Below are positions 34,911 to 42,947 of a stretch of 64,000 nucleotides of DNA, piece after piece (the first letter of the stretch is position 1; every line of letters begins with the position of its first letter). Source of the stretch: Salinimicrobium soli (GTDB lineage: Bacteria > Bacteroidota > Bacteroidia > Flavobacteriales > Flavobacteriaceae); NCBI RefSeq assembly GCF_048323655.1, contig NZ_JBLUWW010000003.1, positions 310,001 to 374,000 of the forward strand, read 5' to 3'. Both the position numbers and the translations under genes were made by a program. The notes beneath the pieces were generated by a model, which saw nothing but the letters and a program-made list of their open reading frames with translations, ran no database searches and was not told the origin of the DNA.

Positions 34911-36761
34911 ATGAAATTATTCCAAATGCCGGTACTCCTGCTGCTGTTCGTTCTGTTTGTTTTACCGGTTACGGGACAAACCGGGACGGACTATGACGTA
35001 GCTGCCCATTACACCAAAAGAGAAGTAGATATTATTATGCGTGACGGCATCAAGCTGCACACAACTATTTATTCTCCTAAAGATACCTCTAAAGAATACC
35101 CGATCCTGATGTCGCGAACTCCTTACAGTTCCCGTCCTTATGGTGAAGGGCAATTCCGGTCTAAGATCGGACCCAATGAATATTTGATGGAACAGGGAAA
35201 CATAATTGTCTATCAGGATGTACGGGGTAGGTGGATGAGTGAAGGCATCTATGATAACATGCGGGCTTTTATTCCCAATAAATCAGGAAAGCAGGTTGAT
35301 GAGGCCAGTGACACTTATGACACCATTGAATGGCTGGTAAACAATGTGGCGAACAATAATGGACGTGTAGGAGTTTGGGGTATTTCATATCCCGGGTTTT
35401 ATTCTACCTATTCCCTTCTGGACAGTCACCCTGCATTAAAAGCGGTTTCTCCCCAGGCGTCTATATCCGATTTCTTTTTTGATGATTTTCACCACAATGG
35501 AGCTTATTTGTTGAGCTACTGGTATGCGACTGCATTATTTGGATATGAAAAAAATAAGCCGACAGATGAGGCCTGGTACGAGTTTCCGGAACTGGGAACC
35601 CAGGATCAGTACCAATTCTTTCTGGATGCAGGACCACTTAGCAATTTGGATAAATACTACAAAGAAGACAATGTCTTTTGGCAACAGCTTAAAGAGCATC
35701 CTAATTACGATGAATTCTGGCAGAAGCGCGGAATTCTGCAGCACCTAAATGACGTTGAGCCGGCGGTTATGATCGTGGGAGGCCTTTTTGACGCAGAAGA
35801 CCTTTACGGGCCTTTCAATATTTATGAAACTATAGAAGAGACCAGCGACAACTTCAATATGCTGGTTATGGGGCCCTGGAGCCATGGAGACTGGGCAAGA
35901 ACAAAAGAAAGACAGGCAGTTGGCAATGTATATTTTGGAGACAATATTTCCCGTGATTATCAAAAAGAGGTTGAAACAGTATTCTTTAACCACTTTTTAA
36001 AGGGGGACGCTGCTTCAGAAATTATACTTCCGGAAGCTTATATGTTCGATACCGGGTTGAAAACCTGGAAATCTTATGAAGCTTGGCCACCAAAAGCAGC
36101 TGTGAAAAAATCTATGTTCCTTGCGGGTGACCAGGACCTGGCGCCGACACCTGCTGCAGGAGCCGAAGAATTCGTTAGCGACCCAAAAAAACCCGTGCCT
36201 TATTCTGAAGATATTAAAGTGGTATTTACTCCGCGCAAGTACATGACAGATGATCAGCGTTTTGCTGCCCGTCGTCCGGATGTTCTTGTTTATGAGACAG
36301 AAGTTTTGGAAGAAGACATGACCCTTGCCGGAGAAGTTCTTGCGAAATTAAACGTTTCTACTACCGGAACGGCGGCAGACTGGGTAGTTAAGGTGATCGA
36401 TGTATTTCCTCCGGACGCCGAGGGAACAGAAGAAATGCAGGATCATTTAAAAATGAGCAACTATCATATGATGGTGCGGAGTGAAGTGATGCGCGGCAGG
36501 TTCAGAAATAGTTTCTCTGATCCGGAGCCATTTGAGCCGAACAAAAAGACTGCCGTGAACATCAAGTTGCAGGATGTGCACCATACCTTCAAAAAAGGGC
36601 ATAAACTGCAGATCCAAGTTCAAAGTACCTGGTTTCCGTTGATAGACTTAAATCCGCAGACATACGTCGACAATATTTTCAAAGCGAAGGAGTCGGACTT
36701 TAAGAAGCAGACGCATAAAGTATTTCATGATTCAGAGATCATATTTCAGGTACTGGAATAA
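34911..36761 (+). CDS. CocE/NonD family hydrolase (X-Pro dipeptidyl-peptidase S15 type), exported
   Basis: The 616-residue protein starts with a signal peptide (about 1-22, ending near VTGQ). The alpha/beta-hydrolase domain has the nucleophile elbow WGISYPG (Ser159), and the C-terminal third is the jelly-roll domain of CocE/PepX enzymes. Substrates range from X-Pro peptides to esters and beta-lactams, so only a hydrolase of this family can be claimed. The periplasmic location fits peptide scavenging, along with the M3 peptidase. A strong terminator follows. Confidence 0.9.
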   Translation: MKLFQMPVLLLLFVLFVLPVTGQTGTDYDVAAHYTKREVDIIMRDGIKLHTTIYSPKDTSKEYPILMSRTPYSSRPYGEGQFRSKIGPNEYLMEQGNIIVYQDVRGRWMSEGIYDNMRAFIPNKSGKQVDEASDTYDTIEWLVNNVANNNGRVGVWGISYPGFYSTYSLLDSHPALKAVSPQASISDFFFDDFHHNGAYLLSYWYATALFGYEKNKPTDEAWYEFPELGTQDQYQFFLDAGPLSNLDKYYKEDNVFWQQLKEHPNYDEFWQKRGILQHLNDVEPAVMIVGGLFDAEDLYGPFNIYETIEETSDNFNMLVMGPWSHGDWARTKERQAVGNVYFGDNISRDYQKEVETVFFNHFLKGDAASEIILPEAYMFDTGLKTWKSYEAWPPKAAVKKSMFLAGDQDLAPTPAAGAEEFVSDPKKPVPYSEDIKVVFTPRKYMTDDQRFAARRPDVLVYETEVLEEDMTLAGEVLAKLNVSTTGTAADWVVKVIDVFPPDAEGTEEMQDHLKMSNYHMMVRSEVMRGRFRNSFSDPEPFEPNKKTAVNIKLQDVHHTFKKGHKLQIQVQSTWFPLIDLNPQTYVDNIFKAKESDFKKQTHKVFHDSEIIFQVLE

Positions 36762-36783
36762 TTCTACTGCTGAATCCAAAACC

Positions 36784-36812
36784 AAAACACGCATTCCAAA
36801 AATGCGTGTTTT
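36784..36812 (+). terminator. Terminator of the CocE gene
   Basis: A 12-bp perfect stem (AAAACACGCATT / AATGCGTGTTTT) with loop CCAAA, followed by further T residues. Confidence 0.85.
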
Positions 36813-36853
36813 TTTTGCTATTTTCGGGACTGGAATTGCAAACCATTTTTTCC

Positions 36854-37864
36854 TTGAACACATATCAACAGAGCGAACCCGAATCGCAACTGAAAGTACT
36901 TCGGCTTAAAAATAAGAAGGGAGTAGATTTGGAGATCCTCAATTTTGGGGCGACTATTTCAGCTTTGAAATTTCCGGTAAAAGGAAAAATGATCAATGTA
37001 ATTGTCGGTCCTGAAGATCCTCAAGAATATTTATCGACTGTATACCATGAAAAAGGGAAATATTTTGGGGCTTCCGTAGGGCGGTATGCCGGCCGGATCT
37101 CTGGAGGTGGCTTCGAATTGAATGGAAAGAAATATTCTCTGTGGACTCAAAATGAAGTACATCTGCACGGCGGAAAATTCGGTTTTTCCTATAAATTCTG
37201 GAAAGTAGAAAATCAAACGGAAGGTGCAGATCCTTCGGTAAGCCTTTCGTATTTAAGCGAGGACGGAGAGGAAGGTTATCCCGGGAATTTAAAAGTTTCG
37301 GTAAAATACACCCTCACAGAAGATAACGAGTTGAAGATTGACTACCGGGCAACTACAGATAAAGAAACAGTGGTGAACCTTACAAACCACGTTTATTTTA
37401 ACTTAAACGGTCACGGAACAATTGACAACCATCAATTACAGGTGAATTCTGAAAAGATCCTGGAGGTGGATAAGAAGCAATTTCCTACAGGAAATCTAGT
37501 TTCCCTTGAAGGAAATCCTGAAAATTTTAGAGAACAGAAAAAGATCAATTCAATTGCCCTGGATACTACTTTCGTGCTCGAGAAGCAGGAGGAAAAAGAA
37601 AATATTTTCCTGAAAGGGGATGAAAGCGGAATTTCCCTAAAAGTTCATACGAATCAACCAGCCGTAGTGGTTTATGTGCCGGAGGATCTGCCCGATAATT
37701 GGAGGTACAAGAAGGAAATTGGAGAGCGCAGGGCAGCTATTTGTCTGGAAACACAGAATTATCCTGATGCTCCAAATCATAAAAATTTTCCGTCAGCCCT
37801 GTTGAAACCGGGAGAGGAATACCACAATTCCACTACCTGGAAATTCAGGATTAATAAGCACTAA
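36854..37864 (+). CDS. galM: Aldose 1-epimerase (galactose mutarotase)
   Basis: The 336-residue beta-sandwich protein has the GalM motifs FNLNGHG with a preceding NLTNHVYF (catalytic His) and CLETQNYPDAPNH (catalytic Glu). It interconverts alpha and beta anomers of galactose or glucose. The start is uncertain: no ATG fits, and the longer frame begins with a GTG at 36806 inside the CocE terminator. The TTG at 36854 gives LNTYQQSEPESQLKVLRL, read here as the N-terminus. A TATTTTCG box at 36819-36826 supports a start downstream of it. No signal peptide from this start, so cytoplasmic. Confidence 0.85.
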   Translation: MNTYQQSEPESQLKVLRLKNKKGVDLEILNFGATISALKFPVKGKMINVIVGPEDPQEYLSTVYHEKGKYFGASVGRYAGRISGGGFELNGKKYSLWTQNEVHLHGGKFGFSYKFWKVENQTEGADPSVSLSYLSEDGEEGYPGNLKVSVKYTLTEDNELKIDYRATTDKETVVNLTNHVYFNLNGHGTIDNHQLQVNSEKILEVDKKQFPTGNLVSLEGNPENFREQKKINSIALDTTFVLEKQEEKENIFLKGDESGISLKVHTNQPAVVVYVPEDLPDNWRYKKEIGERRAAICLETQNYPDAPNHKNFPSALLKPGEEYHNSTTWKFRINKH

Positions 37865-37870
37865 ATTTTT

Positions 37871-37888
37871 AAGCGTACTAAATACGTT
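37871..37888 (+). promoter_or_regulatory. Imperfect dyad ahead of the symporter gene
   Basis: AGCGTA..TACGTT arms with a 5-base centre lie seven bases after galM and 116 bases before the symporter ATG. It could be an operator, but it is short. Confidence 0.2.
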
Positions 37889-38003
37889 TATTACAGTTTT
37901 AATTTTATATTTAACAAAATTTTTAGACATTGGCGCTGGAATGATTCATCCTCTGGTTTCAGAAGATCTGTGAGGTTGAACTAATTTATAACTACAACAG
38001 CTT

Positions 38004-39680
38004 ATGGAATTCGCATTAATTGATCAGATCGTTTTCGGGTGTTATGCCCTTTTGATCATTGGGATTGGGTTATGGGTATCAAGAGGAAAAGGGAAATCTT
38101 CTGAAGATTATTTCCTTGCCAGTAAGTCTCTCCCGTGGTGGGCTATTGGTACTTCCCTGATTGCTGCCAACATTAGTGCAGAACAGTTCATTGGTATGTC
38201 GGGTTCCGGCTTCGCTATTGGGCTCGCCATTGCCTCCTACGAGTGGATGGCTGCTATTACCTTGATCATTGTTGGAAAATATTTTCTACCTGTTTTTATA
38301 GAAAAGGGCCTGTACACCATTCCGGAATTTATTGAAGTCCGTTATGGTACCAACCTCAAAACCATTTTGGCTGTTTTCTGGATCGCGCTTTTCATTTTCG
38401 TAAACCTCACCTCGGTACTTTACCTGGGAGCTACAGCACTGGATACTATTGTTGGTACGGGTGACGGTTCGATCTTCATGTATTCTATCATCGGCCTTGC
38501 TCTTTTTGCTGCCGCTTACTCGCTCTATGGTGGACTTGCAGCCGTGGCGTGGACAGATGTAGTGCAGGTAGTGCTGTTGATAGGCGGAGGGCTTATCACT
38601 ACTTATATCGGTCTCTCTCATGTTTCCGGGACCGGCAGTGTCATTGACGGATTGGTTACGGTATATGAGCAGGTTCCTGAGAAATTTTCCATGATCCTTG
38701 AAAAAGGGGAAATTATTACTCCCAATGGGAAAGATGCCTGGTGGGATCTTCCCGGTCTTGCAGTGCTTTTAGGCGGTATGTGGGTTGCCAACCTTTATTA
38801 CTGGGGCTTCAACCAGTACATAATTCAACGTACGCTCGCTGCGAAGAGTTTAAGGGAATCTCAAAAAGGGATCATTCTCGCCGGATTTCTAAAGCTGTTG
38901 ATCCCGTTAATTGTAGTAATCCCCGGTATTATTGCTTATGTTATGAATACCGGGCCGGGCGGAGCTTTTTCTGAAGAGTTCACAGATCCGTCCTTTATTG
39001 CTGAAGGCGGAAGGATCATCAACGACAACGCTTTTCCTTGGTTGATCAAGGAATTTGTACCGATGGGGCTTAAAGGTCTCGTACTTGCTGCTTTGGCCGC
39101 TGCCATTGTTTCCTCCATTGCTTCGATGCTGAACTCTACCGCTACCATTTTTACAATGGATATCTACAAACCTTATATTGAGAAAAAGGCTTCCGAAGGA
39201 AGGCTGGTAGCAATTGGCCGGATTTCTGCGACCCTTGCGCTGGTAATTGCTGTGTTTCTTGCACCACAGCTTCGAAACCTGGGACAGGTTTTCCAATACA
39301 TTCAGGAGTATACCGGAGTAGTGAGTCCGGGGATTTTGGCAGTCTTTATTCTCGGCTTGTTCTGGAGAAAGACTACCAATAATGCTGCTATTTTAGGAGT
39401 CTTGGCTTCCATACCAATCGCGCTCTACTTTAAAGTAGCTCCCAATGGCTGGAGTGATGCCGCTTTCTTCCTGGAATTGCCATTTATGCAACAGATGTTT
39501 GCAACCTGGATTCTAACTATGGCATTAATGGTGGTTATCAGTTTATATGAAACAGGAGGTAAGGATCATCCAAAATCAATTGTGATAACTAAAAACCTGT
39601 TCAAAACAGGTCCGGCATTCAACATTGGTGCTTTTGCGATCATGTTGATCGTGACCATGTTGTACGCCATTTTTTGGTAA
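38004..39680 (+). CDS. Sodium/sugar symporter, SSS family (SGLT type)
   Basis: The 558-residue protein has about 14 membrane helices and the SSS signatures SLIAANISAEQFIGMSGSGFAIG (about 53-75), YGGLAAVAWTDVVQ and the C-terminal SPGILAVFILGLFW. The resemblance to Vibrio SGLT-type galactose/glucose carriers is strong. It imports a hexose with sodium. Lying between galM and galT/galK, galactose is the most likely substrate. It ends at a strong bidirectional terminator. Confidence 0.92.
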   Translation: MEFALIDQIVFGCYALLIIGIGLWVSRGKGKSSEDYFLASKSLPWWAIGTSLIAANISAEQFIGMSGSGFAIGLAIASYEWMAAITLIIVGKYFLPVFIEKGLYTIPEFIEVRYGTNLKTILAVFWIALFIFVNLTSVLYLGATALDTIVGTGDGSIFMYSIIGLALFAAAYSLYGGLAAVAWTDVVQVVLLIGGGLITTYIGLSHVSGTGSVIDGLVTVYEQVPEKFSMILEKGEIITPNGKDAWWDLPGLAVLLGGMWVANLYYWGFNQYIIQRTLAAKSLRESQKGIILAGFLKLLIPLIVVIPGIIAYVMNTGPGGAFSEEFTDPSFIAEGGRIINDNAFPWLIKEFVPMGLKGLVLAALAAAIVSSIASMLNSTATIFTMDIYKPYIEKKASEGRLVAIGRISATLALVIAVFLAPQLRNLGQVFQYIQEYTGVVSPGILAVFILGLFWRKTTNNAAILGVLASIPIALYFKVAPNGWSDAAFFLELPFMQQMFATWILTMALMVVISLYETGGKDHPKSIVITKNLFKTGPAFNIGAFAIMLIVTMLYAIFW

Positions 39681-39692
39681 ATTTTAAATAAG

Positions 39693-39737
39693 TTATAAAC
39701 AAGAAAGACCGGTTTTTCCGGTCTTTCTTGTTTATAA
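39693..39737. terminator. Strong bidirectional terminator between the symporter and galT
   Basis: A perfect 20-bp stem (39693-39712 with 39718-39737) and a five-T loop, flanked by A/T-rich ends, lies between two convergent genes. Confidence 0.85.
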
Positions 39738-39741
39738 GGCT

Positions 39742-39764
39742 ATCCAAAAATGGCATTTTTGGAT
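39742..39764 (-). terminator. A/T-stem hairpin at the end of galT
   Basis: ATCCAAAAATG-G-CATTTTTGGAT is a perfect 11-bp dyad one base beyond the galT stop codon, matching the hairpins at 12664, 28107 and 42808 in style. Confidence 0.5.
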
Positions 39765-39765
39765 G

Positions 39766-40806
39766 TTATTCTTTTGTGTAGTGTATTTCTGAAAGCTCTC
39801 TCAAAGTTTCTGCAGCCTGTTCGGCAGTTATATCCCGTTGCGGCCCGGCAAACATTTCATAACCTACCATGAACTTCTTTACGGTCTTTGAGCGTAGCAG
39901 CGGCGGATAGAATGACATGTGAAAATGCCATTCCGGATGCTCTTTTCCATCGGTGGGACTTTGATGAATTCCGGAGGAGTAGGGGAAGGAGGTTTGAAAG
40001 AGGTTGTCGTATTTAATAGTGAGCCTCTTCAGAATATCAGCAAACGCCTCTTCTTCTAAAGAATTTAATTGGCCGATGTGCTCTAAATGCTTCTTCGGAA
40101 TGATCATGGTTTCATAAGGCCAGATCGCCCAGTAAGGAACAAGAGCTACAAAATGATCATTTTCAAGTACCAACCGCTCCTTAGCTTCGAGTTCCTGGTT
40201 GAGGTAATCACCCAATAAACTCCGCCCATTCTCCTGCCAGTATCTTTTCTGGTGATCTGATTTTTTTTCTACTTCCACCGGAATGGAATATTGAGACCAG
40301 ATCTGCCCATGAGGATGCGGATTACTGCAGCCCATCAACTCTCCCTTATTTTCAAAGATCTGTACATAATTGATGTCTTTCCTGCTTCCCAGATCCTCAT
40401 ACTCTTCCTTCCATTTTTGGATCACTTTGACGATCGCTTCTTTTTTCATGACCGGCAAGGTGAGGGAATGATCTGGAGAAAAACAAACCACCCGGCAAAT
40501 CCCGGTTTCACTTTGGGCAGTTAATAAACTGTTTTGATGTTCCTGGTGAGACCCGGAAGGAAGAAGTGCAGAAAAGTCATTTCTGAAGGTGTAAGGCTCT
40601 GTGTAATTTGGATTGGCATCTCCACTGGCGCGTACATTTCCCGGGCATAAAAAGCAATCAGGATCGTATTTTGGCCGTTGCTCTTCGGCTACTTTTTCCA
40701 GCTTACCCTGCCAGGGTCGTTTGGTGCGATGAGGGGAGACCAGCACCCATTCCCCGGTCAATATATTATACCTCCTGTGAGGCTGAGTATTGAATTCTTC
40801 GGTCAT
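39766..40806 (-). CDS. galT: Galactose-1-phosphate uridylyltransferase
   Basis: The 346-residue protein has the zinc pair CFLC (Cys51, Cys54) and the active-site motif NPHPHGQIW with nucleophile His166. It exchanges UMP between UDP-glucose and galactose 1-phosphate in the Leloir pathway. galK ends one base ahead of the galT start, so galK-galT is one operon with galK first. GalE is not in the window. Confidence 0.96.
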   Translation of the reverse strand: MTEEFNTQPHRRYNILTGEWVLVSPHRTKRPWQGKLEKVAEEQRPKYDPDCFLCPGNVRASGDANPNYTEPYTFRNDFSALLPSGSHQEHQNSLLTAQSETGICRVVCFSPDHSLTLPVMKKEAIVKVIQKWKEEYEDLGSRKDINYVQIFENKGELMGCSNPHPHGQIWSQYSIPVEVEKKSDHQKRYWQENGRSLLGDYLNQELEAKERLVLENDHFVALVPYWAIWPYETMIIPKKHLEHIGQLNSLEEEAFADILKRLTIKYDNLFQTSFPYSSGIHQSPTDGKEHPEWHFHMSFYPPLLRSKTVKKFMVGYEMFAGPQRDITAEQAAETLRELSEIHYTKE

Positions 40807-40807
40807 A

Positions 40808-41965
40808 TTATTTTCTGATTAAATGGGTTCCTTCAGCCGGTAAGACCGGGATCGCTTCCAGCTGGATCCGGTACTTCTTCATGTAAGCTTCCGCAGCCAT
40901 AGAAATAAATTCCTCCACTTGGTCTTTTTGGATAAGGTTGATCGTACAACCGCCAAATCCACCACCCATCATTCTGGCTCCCGCGATATAAGGAAATCCT
41001 TTTGTAAAATCAACCAGAAAATCGAGCTCCCTGCAGCTCACTTCGTATTCATCGCGAAGGCCTGCATGAGAAGCGTACATAAGGCTTCCGAAATTGTCCA
41101 GATCGCCGGTTTTGATCGCCTCTACCGCCTGCAGAACACGGTCATTTTCTTCGAGGACGTAGTGGGCGCGTTTATAAAGTACTTCGGAAAGCTTATTTCT
41201 GAATTCCTGCAGCATTGGAAAAGTGACTTCCCGTAAGGAGCTAACTTCCGGATATTTTTCCTGGATCTTTTTCACCACCTGCTCACATTCCTGTCTGCGG
41301 GTATTGTATTCACTTTCGGCCAGGCTGTGGGACACCATGGTATTCAACAAAAGTATCTTGTAATCTTTGAATTGTGCGGGCACAAACTTGGCTTCTAAGC
41401 TGCGGCAATCGAGCAGGATCAGGTGATCTTTTTTACTGAGGATCGACGCATACTGGTCCATGATCCCGCATTTAGTTCCCACGTAATTATGTTCTGCGTT
41501 TCTGGAAAGCTCAGCCATCGTCTTCCGGTCAAGACCGAGATCAAACAATTCGTTGAGGCCAAAAGCAAAACCGCCTTCCAGCGCTGCAGAAGAACTTATT
41601 CCTGCACCAACCGGTAGATCACTTTCGATCATACAATCGAAACTACCGGGTTCTTTTCCGAGTTTTTGGATTTCATTTACAACTCCAAGAATATAGTTTT
41701 CCCAGGTTTCTTCACTTCGGGAGATCTTCTTCAGGTCAAATGAAAAGCTCTTTTCATAAGTGCGGCTGAAAACATTACACGTGGATGGGGTGGAGTTCTT
41801 TGAAAAATGCAATCTGATACTTCGGTCGATCGCAGTAGGTAATACAAAACCATTATTATAATCGGTGTGTTCCCCGATCATATTGATCCTTCCCGGAGAC
41901 TCAACTGTAAATTGTGCTTTGAAATCCCTGAAAAAAGCCGGAATTTTGTTATTATCTGTACTCAA
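40808..41965 (-). CDS. galK: Galactokinase
   Basis: The 385-residue GHMP kinase has the galactokinase signature GRINMIGEHTDYNNGF (25-40), the ATP loop PVGAGISSSAALE and the C-terminal ARMMGGGFGGCTINL. It phosphorylates galactose at C1. It is the first gene of galK-galT and is divergent from the Nudix-type regulator, with 107 bases between the starts containing two palindromes. Confidence 0.96.
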   Translation of the reverse strand: MSTDNNKIPAFFRDFKAQFTVESPGRINMIGEHTDYNNGFVLPTAIDRSIRLHFSKNSTPSTCNVFSRTYEKSFSFDLKKISRSEETWENYILGVVNEIQKLGKEPGSFDCMIESDLPVGAGISSSAALEGGFAFGLNELFDLGLDRKTMAELSRNAEHNYVGTKCGIMDQYASILSKKDHLILLDCRSLEAKFVPAQFKDYKILLLNTMVSHSLAESEYNTRRQECEQVVKKIQEKYPEVSSLREVTFPMLQEFRNKLSEVLYKRAHYVLEENDRVLQAVEAIKTGDLDNFGSLMYASHAGLRDEYEVSCRELDFLVDFTKGFPYIAGARMMGGGFGGCTINLIQKDQVEEFISMAAEAYMKKYRIQLEAIPVLPAEGTHLIRK

Positions 41966-42002
41966 GAATAACCATTTTAGATTAAGATCAAATATAATAA
42001 AT

Positions 42003-42038
42003 GTAAATTTTACTTTTATTTTTTAGATCGATCAAAAA
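42003..42038. promoter_or_regulatory. Palindromes between galK and the Nudix-type regulator
   Basis: GTAAA-T-TTTAC (42003-42013) is a perfect 11-base dyad. TTTTAGATCGATCAAAAA (42021-42038) is an 18-base palindrome with one mismatched pair, centred on GATCGATC. Both sit in the short divergent region, the expected place for an NrtR-type operator. Confidence 0.45.
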
Positions 42039-42072
42039 TTTGTTTTAATTTTAAATACTAACCATCACCTCA

Positions 42073-42795
42073 ATGTACAAAGAATTCGTTGAAAATGCAG
42101 AGCAGGAGCAGGATTCCTACAAAGGGAAAGACAAGATGTATGTCGCTATTGACTGTATAATTTTTGGATTTGATGCCGGCAGTTTAAAGCTTTTAATTTT
42201 CAAAAGAAGGGTAGAACCGTTAAAAGGGGAGTGGTCACTTATTGGAAGCTTTGTCAACCTGGATGAAGACGTTTCTGCAGCGGCAGGAAGGGTGCTGGAA
42301 GAGATCACCGGTCTCAAAGACGTTTTTATGGAAGAATTAAAAACCTATGGGGCTGCAGACAGGGATCCCGGGTATAGGGTTATTTCTATTGGGCAGTATG
42401 CTCTTATCAGGTTGAATGAATATGACAGGAAACTGGTAGAGGCACATGGTGCCGTTTGGCACGATGTGGATAAACTCCCTTCGCTGGTCCTGGACCATGA
42501 CCAAATGGTACAGGATGCGCTCGAAAAATTAAAGGCTAAGGCTCGTTTTCAACCTATAGGATTTGAGTTGCTGCCTGAAAAATTTACTATTCCTCAATTG
42601 CAAAGCCTTTACGAGGCTATTTATCAAAAAGAACTGGACAGCCGTAATTTCAGAAAGAAAGTAATGTCTTATAATGTGTTGATCAAATTGGATGAGAAAG
42701 ATAAGTCGTCTTCAAAAAGAGGGGCTTTCCTGTATAAATTCGATCACGCCCGATATAAAAAGCTGCTCCAGTCGGGGTATAACTTCGAGATATAG
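42073..42795 (+). CDS. Nudix-domain transcriptional regulator (NrtR/AraR type)
   Basis: The 240-residue protein has an N-terminal Nudix domain (about 22-150) and a C-terminal winged helix (FTIPQLQSLYEAIYQKELDS onward) as in NrtR. The Nudix box is altered: where the consensus has REUxEExGU, residues 73-81 read RVLEEITGL, so two of three catalytic glutamates are lost (Val74, Ile78). It should bind a nucleotide or sugar-phosphate ligand but hardly hydrolyse it. In Bacteroidota, NrtR relatives control sugar catabolism (arabinose), known from the literature. Its position, divergent from galK and upstream of a GH2 gene, points to galactose control. Confidence 0.85.
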   Translation: MYKEFVENAEQEQDSYKGKDKMYVAIDCIIFGFDAGSLKLLIFKRRVEPLKGEWSLIGSFVNLDEDVSAAAGRVLEEITGLKDVFMEELKTYGAADRDPGYRVISIGQYALIRLNEYDRKLVEAHGAVWHDVDKLPSLVLDHDQMVQDALEKLKAKARFQPIGFELLPEKFTIPQLQSLYEAIYQKELDSRNFRKKVMSYNVLIKLDEKDKSSSKRGAFLYKFDHARYKKLLQSGYNFEI

Positions 42796-42807
42796 GTTCT
42801 TTTCGGG

Positions 42808-42831
42808 ATCCAAAAAAGGGATTTTTTGGAT
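42808..42831 (+). terminator. A/T-stem hairpin behind the Nudix-type regulator
   Basis: ATCCAAAAAA-GGGA-TTTTTTGGAT is a 10-bp perfect stem 12 bases behind the stop codon. A T-rich segment follows. Confidence 0.55.
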
Positions 42832-42889
42832 GCTCTTTTGACGAAGGTTATTGCCCGGAAAAAACTTTCTTACAGAGGTTAAAAAATTC

Positions 42890-42923
42890 TTACAATTCTT
42901 TTTCAAATCGAAAATAATTGTAA
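42890..42923 (+). promoter_or_regulatory. Inverted repeat ahead of the GH2 gene
   Basis: TTACAATT (42890-42897) and AATTGTAA (42916-42923) are perfect 8-bp arms with an 18-base centre, 24 bases ahead of the ATG. They lie where an operator or the -33/-7 boxes would be. Confidence 0.35.
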
Positions 42924-42947
42924 TATTTACGCTTAATATTCTGCTGT

